Below, piece after piece: positions 6,373 through 10,721 of a stretch of DNA of 10,721 nt. How positions within the stretch are numbered: position 1 is the stretch's first letter; every line of letters begins with the position of its first letter. The notes beneath the pieces were generated by a model that saw only the letters and a list, made by a program, of their open reading frames with translations, ran no database searches and was not told where the DNA came from. Source of the DNA: an uncultured Clostridia bacterium. GTDB taxonomy: Bacteria; Bacillota; Clostridia; Lachnospirales; Anaerotignaceae. The position numbers were made by a program, and so were the translations under genes. Where the stretch lies: the NCBI GenBank assembly GCA_910587195.1, contig CAJUKL010000061.1, forward strand, positions 1 to 10,721, given 5' to 3'.

Positions 6373-7236
6373 TTAATCCAATCTTTTTAGGGTAACAGAG
6401 CCATTCGTACAAACAATATCAAATTCTGTTTCTCCGCTTTTATATATTTTTTTATGATTGCTGTCCTTTAAATAAAAAGAAGTACTAAAATCCTTATAGG
6501 TTTTTAATTTGCGTTTATCAATGATAAAGCCATCATTTTCTGGTAAAGTTAAAGTGATATTACCATTTACATTATGAACAGATAATGCAGTAGGGAATAC
6601 GGTAAAAACAGCATCAATATTACCATTAATTCCATTAAAAGAATACTGTTGTGCTGTTGTGCCAGAAAAAAGCGTAAGATTACCATTTACTGTATTTAAA
6701 GTAATCGAATCTGCAGTAACATTATTTAATGCAATATTACCGTTTACAGTTTCTGTTATCACATTTCGGAAGTCATTATTTTCCAAGTCACAATTTGCAT
6801 TGACTGTTTTAAAATAAATTTCTTGGTATTGCTTTTGGGGAAGTGCAATTTCTAAATCATATTCTGTATTGCGATATTCCTGCAATAATTTTTCAAATTC
6901 TTTTGTATTCCTAGAGTTTTCTACAGAGAAAGAAGAAAGAGAATGATAATCTTTAATAAAAAGGGTATTATCTTTTATAGTAATCCCTGCTTTTTCTGTT
7001 TCTTTTGGCATAACAAAAGCCTTTTCTGTAATATAAGTTTTTTCATCTGGGGATTGACAAATTGTAACCTGCCCCCTTGACCATATCACTTGTATGTTAT
7101 CAAAGGATTCTTCTCTTGCAACTTGTGTTACAGTTATTGTTTTTTGTTGTTTTTGAGTGGATGTTTCAGCAAATGTTGTTATGGGATAAAAATTTGCACA
7201 ACAAAGAATAAGGAAAAAAGCTACTAATTTTTTCAT
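6373..7236 (-). CDS. Secreted DUF4097-like beta-strand repeat protein
   Basis: 287 residues with a clear signal peptide (MKK, hydrophobic core, likely cut after TFA near residue 23). The mature part carries a repeat of about 20 residues: TVNAN (144), TVNGNI (163), TVNGNL (182), GINGNI (202), NVNGNI (222) and a degenerate CTNGSV (277). Each turn has the VNGNI-plus-strand pattern of DUF4097 / LiaG-type putative adhesin proteins, which form stacked beta coils. A longer charged region (about 60-140) precedes the repeats. No lipobox, LPXTG motif or C-terminal membrane segment is visible, so the protein should be released or held non-covalently. The start has AAAGGAGGG 7 bases upstream. The molecular function of the family is not well established. 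It is divergent from the exported SGNH hydrolase and precedes the glycosyltransferase. Confidence 0.8.
   Translation of the reverse strand: MKKLVAFFLILCCANFYPITTFAETSTQKQQKTITVTQVAREESFDNIQVIWSRGQVTICQSPDEKTYITEKAFVMPKETEKAGITIKDNTLFIKDYHSLSSFSVENSRNTKEFEKLLQEYRNTEYDLEIALPQKQYQEIYFKTVNANCDLENNDFRNVITETVNGNIALNNVTADSITLNTVNGNLTLFSGTTAQQYSFNGINGNIDAVFTVFPTALSVHNVNGNITLTLPENDGFIIDKRKLKTYKDFSTSFYLKDSNHKKIYKSGETEFDIVCTNGSVTLKRLD
6555..6800 (-). repeat. In-gene tandem repeat, 57-60 bp period
   Basis: The VNGN coils are visible in the DNA as TACCAT/TACCGT boxes on the plus strand at 6561, 6621, 6681 and 6738, spaced 60, 60 and 57 bases, with a diverged fifth unit near 6795. Only the core (ATTACCATT) is well kept; the rest has diverged. 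This points to old intragenic duplication under protein-level selection rather than a recent expansion. Confidence 0.7.
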
Positions 7237-7260
7237 AGGGAAACCCTCCTTTATATATCA

Positions 7261-7299
7261 TATGCTTTCTATTTTTATTATACCTAACTTAGAAGCATA
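7261..7299 (-). promoter_or_regulatory. Promoter of the DUF4097-like gene within an inverted repeat
   Basis: A perfect TATAAT lies on the minus strand at 7282-7277; no strong -35 is found. It is flanked by TATGCTTTCT (7261-7270) and AGAAGCATA (7291-7299), which are complementary except for one extra T. The arms sit on either side of the -10, so the repeat could be an operator or simply a leader hairpin. Confidence 0.4.
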
Positions 7300-7348
7300 A
7301 TAAAAGAAAAAATGACAAAAATTGATAACAAAGTAAGCAATATTGCAG

Positions 7349-7377
7349 TTGTGATTTTACAAAGCTTGTACTATAAT
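7349..7377 (+). promoter_or_regulatory. Promoter of the SGNH hydrolase gene
   Basis: TTGTGA (7349-7354), 17 bases, then a perfect TATAAT (7372-7377). The -10 overlaps the in-frame ATG at 7376, so that codon cannot be in the transcript made from this promoter. Transcription would begin near 7384, leaving a leader of about 28 nt with the ribosome site at 7399. Confidence 0.6.
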
Positions 7378-7398
7378 GAATAATAATGTAAAAAAAAT

Positions 7399-7404
7399 AG
7401 GGAG
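7399..7404 (+). promoter_or_regulatory. Ribosome binding site pointing to a TTG start
   Basis: AGGGAG is followed by 7 bases and then TTG at 7412-7414. The only ATG upstream in frame (7376) has no Shine-Dalgarno sequence and overlaps the -10 box. Starting at the TTG gives a compact, standard signal peptide. Confidence 0.75.
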
Positions 7405-7411
7405 TGATTTT

Positions 7412-9487
7412 TTGAAAACAAGTATCCTTGCAATGCTGCTGTCATGCAGCCTTACGCTTACACCTGTATTTGCAAAAGAAATAACACAGTATAGCTTGCC
7501 TATTTCGATAGATGGAAAGGTAGTTGTAACAAAATCTTCTACCATATATAATATTAATCCTTATAATCCGGCAAAAATCGAAGGACTGGGAGAAAATGGA
7601 ACACTAAGCCTTTTTGATAAAGATGATATTATTAATATACCACTTTCTCACCCTTTGTATCGCCTTTCAGACGCTTATACGGATAAAATTGTATGTCAAA
7701 ATGGTATTTGGGGAATTGAAAGAAATGTGGGTTTAAAAATATTTGATGGTTCAGAAGATTGGCAGCCCGTCAAAGAAGGAAAGTTTTATAATAAAAATAC
7801 TACCATTTTTGAATGTACTGCTCCAGAAAAAGTATTAGCAAGAAGTGGACTTTGTACCCACTTTGATGTACATTCTTTGGAATCGCAATTAAAAAATATA
7901 TATGATGGAATTTCCTTTAGTGAAAATAGAGAAAAAATATATATGCGCACTATGAATGTAAAAAATATGTCCACCATAGAAACATTGACAGGCTATTTAA
8001 AAGCACAATATGATGCTGGAACACCTGTCACATTTTTGTATGCATTAGAGCAAAGCAAATTTGAACCTTTTGATAATACATTGCAAGAGAGATTAAACCA
8101 TGTGGATTGGGATAAAGTAGGCTTTTTAGATGCTAATGTAAAAATAAATCGTATGGAAGAAGTGGAATTGAATCCAAATTTATTTACAGTAAAACAAACA
8201 GGAAATGAAATTATGAATCAATTTCTTTCTGCTGTCACAGATATTAAAATATATGGAGAGCCAGAACAACATCATTTTTATGTCAGCAATATTGCAGCAA
8301 GCAGAGATGTTTTAGGGCTTTCCATTCAAAATGAGCAAGGACATCGTTTTTATGGAGAAATGAGATATGATGAAAATGATTTTTTATCTGAAAAACCAAT
8401 TGAAATTCGTTTAGAAGCAAGAGATAATGCACCTTCTAGTGCATCCGCAGAAATAAAAATTAATTTATCAAAACTAAAAGCACCTACAGAAGGGGTACAT
8501 GGTTTTGACAGCAGTACAACAGGGATTCAGGAGCGTTGTATTCAACAAAAAGATTTGATATTTACTGCTTATACTCCTGTTGTTGAGGGAGTTGACATCA
8601 TACAATACCCTTATAACGGACTGATAAACAGTACAGAAGATGTTTTTTTATTTACAGAAGATGGACAAAAAATAAATACAAAGCAGGGTATTTCTCTGTT
8701 AAATTCTGCTTCTACTCTAACTTTTACTTTAGAAAATGATGATTCTATACAAACTTCTACTGAAATTATTAAAGTCAAAAAAGATGCAGGTGCAGGAACG
8801 GAAAAAACAGTTTTATTTTTAGGAGATAGCTTAATTAATGAAAATGCATATACACAATGTGTACAAGAATTATTTCAAGAAGATGCCATGAAAATAAAGT
8901 TAATTGGCACAAGAGGAACAGAAGACAATCCACATGAAGGGCGAGGTGGCTGGTCTGCTTATGACTACTGCAATGAAACAACAAAATATGGATTTACAAA
9001 TCCATTTTTAAAAGATGGAAAATTTGATTTTTCTTACTATATGCAAAGTAATGAATATGCTGGAGTAGATTATGTAGTTGTGAGTATGGGTGTAAATGAC
9101 TTAAATTTAGTAGGACATAACAGCCATGATGAAATTATAGGTTATTTTAACACTATCTTTGAAAGTATTCATAAATATAATCCTGAAATTAAAATTATTT
9201 TAAATACACCAACGATGTTATTTTCAACAGAAAGCACAGATGGTGCAAAAAATACCCGTTTAGAATTTTCTAAAAGGCTCAAGGAAGAATATGCCGACAA
9301 AAAAGGAATTTATTTATCTTCTATTTCTATGGCAATTAATCCTTCTATGAATTTTAAATGGATAGAAGAAATGGATAAGTCGAAGCCTATGACAGTATCT
9401 GATACAACACATCCAAATTTACACGGCTATCGAAATATGGCAACCACAACCTATGCTTTTTTTAAATATTTAGCAGAAGCAGAATAA
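7412..9487 (+). CDS. Exported SGNH/GDSL hydrolase with phage-tail-like N-terminal module
   Basis: 691 residues from the TTG start. The signal peptide is residues 1-21 (MKTSILAMLL to VFA, then KE); LLSC at 9-12 resembles a lipobox but lies very early. Residues about 77-222 (DGSEDW at 112-117, LCTHF at 147-151, AQYDAGTPVTFLYALE at 198-213, KFEPF at 216-220) follow a pattern I know from tail-associated proteins of Firmicutes phages. Residues about 250-460 look like beta-rich linker domains. The C-terminal domain (about 466-691) is an SGNH hydrolase: FLGDS with S473, GRGGW as block II, MGVNDL with N562 as block III and DTTHPN with D664 and H667. All catalytic elements are present. SGNH enzymes are usually esterases, often deacetylating polysaccharides; the substrate here is unknown, but export suggests glycan or cell-wall esters. 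It is divergent from the DUF4097-like gene. Confidence 0.83.
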   Translation: MKTSILAMLLSCSLTLTPVFAKEITQYSLPISIDGKVVVTKSSTIYNINPYNPAKIEGLGENGTLSLFDKDDIINIPLSHPLYRLSDAYTDKIVCQNGIWGIERNVGLKIFDGSEDWQPVKEGKFYNKNTTIFECTAPEKVLARSGLCTHFDVHSLESQLKNIYDGISFSENREKIYMRTMNVKNMSTIETLTGYLKAQYDAGTPVTFLYALEQSKFEPFDNTLQERLNHVDWDKVGFLDANVKINRMEEVELNPNLFTVKQTGNEIMNQFLSAVTDIKIYGEPEQHHFYVSNIAASRDVLGLSIQNEQGHRFYGEMRYDENDFLSEKPIEIRLEARDNAPSSASAEIKINLSKLKAPTEGVHGFDSSTTGIQERCIQQKDLIFTAYTPVVEGVDIIQYPYNGLINSTEDVFLFTEDGQKINTKQGISLLNSASTLTFTLENDDSIQTSTEIIKVKKDAGAGTEKTVLFLGDSLINENAYTQCVQELFQEDAMKIKLIGTRGTEDNPHEGRGGWSAYDYCNETTKYGFTNPFLKDGKFDFSYYMQSNEYAGVDYVVVSMGVNDLNLVGHNSHDEIIGYFNTIFESIHKYNPEIKIILNTPTMLFSTESTDGAKNTRLEFSKRLKEEYADKKGIYLSSISMAINPSMNFKWIEEMDKSKPMTVSDTTHPNLHGYRNMATTTYAFFKYLAEAE

Positions 9488-9585
9488 AAAAATTGCAATA
9501 CAAATAAAAATAGATTCATATACTAATGTTTGATGGATAAAAAATAAATAAGAAATAAAAATAAATCAAAAAGGAGGAAACGGAT

Positions 9586-10530
9586 ATGGTAACAAGGAGA
9601 GAATTTACATTCCCAGCAAAAGGAGATGGACACCCACTCTATGGCTGTGTATGGACAGCAGATGGTTTTATTAAATATAAAGGTATTATACAAATTGCAC
9701 ATGGTATGGAAGAACACATTTTAAGATATGAACAATTTGCAGCTTTTTTAGCAAAGCAAGGTTTTGTTGTTTGTGGAAACGACCATACAGGGCATGGGCG
9801 TTCTATGGAACATTGGGAAGATAGAGGCTTTTTTGGAGAGGAAGAAGGCAGTTGGCAATATATGATAGAGGACATGAAGTATGTTATGGACTTTATGAAA
9901 AAGAAATTTGCAGACTTACCTTATTTTTTAATTGGTCATAGTATGGGGTCTTTTTTAGCAAGAGAATTTTGTACCTATTGGGGAAACGAATTAACAGGAA
10001 GCATTTTTATGGGTACAAGTGGCGGAAGTCCTTTTTTAGACATTGCCATTTTATTAAGTAAAGAAGGAGTAAAATTAAAAGGAACAAAAGCAAGAGGTTA
10101 TTCTGTCAATCGTTTAGCGTTTGGTGCTTTTAATGTTAAATTTTCGCCAAAAAGAACCAATTATGATTGGCTTTCCAGCAATGAGCAAGCAGTAAATCAA
10201 TTTTTAAATGATGACAAATGTGGCTTTGTATTTACTTATGCAGGATATAGAGAATTATTCATGCTTTTAAAACAAGTATCTTCTAAAGAATGGGCAGAAA
10301 AATTACCTCAAAAATTACCAATTCTTTTAATTTCCGGAAAAGATGACCCTGTAGGAGATTATGGAAAAGGAGTAGAAAAAGTATATCACTGGTTACAAGA
10401 GGCAGGATGTGAAAATGTTGACATCAAATTATATCCGGGTGGAAGGCACGAACTATTACAGGAAACATTTCAAAAACAAGTTTACCGTTTTATCTTACGC
10501 TGGATTTACGAAACACTCACGCTTTCTTGA
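9586..10530 (+). CDS. Alpha/beta hydrolase, lysophospholipase / monoacylglycerol lipase-like (Hydrolase_4)
   Basis: 314 residues. The fold elements are clear: oxyanion HGM (39-41), GHGRS (69-73), nucleophile elbow GHSMGS with S119, acid D254 in GKDDPVG and base H288 in GGRHE. This arrangement matches the Hydrolase_4 / serine aminopeptidase S33-like group that includes PldB-type lysophospholipases and monoacylglycerol lipases. The cap region (about 145-235) carries GFVFTYAGYRELFMLL, a motif of this group. No signal peptide or membrane segment is seen, so it should be cytoplasmic. The start has AAGGAGG 8 bases upstream. A 98-base AT-rich gap without a terminator separates it from the SGNH gene, so readthrough is possible; a clear promoter of its own is not visible. 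The last codons and the TGA stop lie in an inverted repeat. The substrate is undetermined. Confidence 0.87.
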   Translation: MVTRREFTFPAKGDGHPLYGCVWTADGFIKYKGIIQIAHGMEEHILRYEQFAAFLAKQGFVVCGNDHTGHGRSMEHWEDRGFFGEEEGSWQYMIEDMKYVMDFMKKKFADLPYFLIGHSMGSFLAREFCTYWGNELTGSIFMGTSGGSPFLDIAILLSKEGVKLKGTKARGYSVNRLAFGAFNVKFSPKRTNYDWLSSNEQAVNQFLNDDKCGFVFTYAGYRELFMLLKQVSSKEWAEKLPQKLPILLISGKDDPVGDYGKGVEKVYHWLQEAGCENVDIKLYPGGRHELLQETFQKQVYRFILRWIYETLTLS

Positions 10531-10558
10531 AAGAAAGCATTGAACTTTGTGCAAAATT

Positions 10559-10607
10559 TCGTTTTGCTGCCATGCGACGGACTTGAACAATTGTTGTAGC
10601 AGAACGA
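10559..10607. repeat. Long imperfect inverted repeat inside the right-end element
   Basis: Bases 10559-10570 (TCGTTTTGCTGC) pair with 10596-10607 (GTAGCAGAACGA) over 12 positions, two of them G-U wobbles in the plus-strand RNA. The 25-base loop contains the 10-base palindrome AACAATTGTT (10586-10595). The wobble pairs fit an RNA structure better than a protein-binding DNA palindrome. Confidence 0.5.
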
Positions 10608-10658
10608 CAACGAACCACCAGAAGTTAAAAATGAGAATCTATACTATGTGCAAAAGAT

Positions 10659-10681
10659 AAAGCTTTTGGTCAAGCTTTTTT
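10659..10681 (+). terminator. Weak intrinsic terminator in the right-end element
   Basis: AAAGCTT (10659-10665) pairs with AAGCTTT (10672-10678) over a TTGGTC loop, with the T-run continuing to 10681. The stem is short and AT-rich. It could end the transcript of the alpha/beta hydrolase about 130 bases after its stop. Confidence 0.38.
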
Positions 10682-10721
10682 CACTTACTTTCTTGAAAGA
10701 AAGTAAGCAAAGAACTTTTGT

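Larger units (their letters stand above)
10521..10721. repeat. Probable dispersed non-coding repeat element with paired hairpins
   Basis: Two related hairpins share the core TTTCTTGAAAGAAAG: 10521-10538 (8-bp stem, GA loop) and 10684-10707 (11-bp stem, GA loop). Each is followed by a similar sequence, GAACTTTGT (10542-10550) and GAACTTTTGT (10712-10721). Between them lie a third stem at 10559-10607 and a hairpin with T-run near 10659-10681. No frame looks like a gene. Organisation and composition suggest a multi-copy intergenic repeat of a kind common in Clostridia; copy number cannot be checked here. It runs off the right edge. Confidence 0.55.

Noticed and set aside
5240..7236. Glycosylated bacteriocin (sublancin-like) cluster
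   Set aside because: Only the glycosyltransferase resembles such a system; no precursor peptide, ABC exporter or thiol oxidase gene is present.
9493..9524. Promoter for the alpha/beta hydrolase (TTGCAA ... TATACT)
   Set aside because: The spacing is 20 bases, outside the usual range, and the DNA is so AT-rich that such matches are expected by chance.
10517..10573. 18-codon minus-strand ORF (MAAKRNFAQSSMLSFKKA)
   Set aside because: It lies wholly within the repeat element and has no ribosome site; any recurrence elsewhere would follow from repetition of the DNA rather than a gene.
10574..10592. tRNA-like T-loop (TTCAAGTCC on the minus strand)
   Set aside because: The flanks do not form a T-stem, and no acceptor or anticodon arm can be built.

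Overview
The window is AT-rich (roughly one third G+C by eye), with strong AGGAGG-type ribosome binding sites, TATAAT-type promoters, some TTG start usage and hairpin/T-run terminators. Together with a Noc/ParB-type protein, a clostridial-looking PurF paralog and a DUF819 transporter, this points to a low-GC Gram-positive of class Clostridia, probably near the Lachnospiraceae. It looks like ordinary chromosome carrying accessory genes. I see no rRNA, tRNA, CRISPR array, transposase or prophage gene cluster.

Layout. 1-390: no convincing gene; it holds a nested inverted repeat, a terminator-like hairpin and the promoter of the next gene. 391-1212 (+): Noc/ParB-family CTPase-type DNA-binding protein. 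1366-2775 (-): PurF-like protein converging on it, with a 15-bp stem hairpin between the two. 3034-4227 and 4256-5209 (+): a two-gene unit of a DUF819 membrane protein and an M19 membrane-dipeptidase-family enzyme, closed by a clear terminator. 5240-6316 and 6373-7236 (-): a family 2 glycosyltransferase with a TPR-like tail, and a secreted DUF4097-like beta-repeat protein. 7412-9487 (+): a large exported SGNH hydrolase, divergent from the DUF4097-like gene. 9586-10530 (+): an intracellular alpha/beta hydrolase. 10521-10721: a non-coding stretch full of inverted repeats that looks like a dispersed repeat element.

How genes relate. The DUF819/M19 pair is the most obvious functional unit: uptake or export of a small peptide-like compound plus its hydrolysis. 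The two secreted proteins (DUF4097-like and SGNH) share a divergent promoter region and may both act at the cell surface; the glycosyltransferase follows the DUF4097-like gene on the same strand. The rest look like independent units.

Most notable: (1) the PurF-like protein keeps its PRPP-binding loop and the four cysteines expected to hold the Fe-S cluster, but has lost the catalytic N-terminal cysteine and the other glutamine-site signatures; (2) the SGNH hydrolase carries behind its signal peptide a module resembling phage tail-associated proteins, in a chromosomal setting without phage genes, and very probably starts at a TTG because the upstream ATG overlaps its own promoter; (3) the right end carries paired hairpin repeats, one of which supplies the stop codon of the upstream gene.
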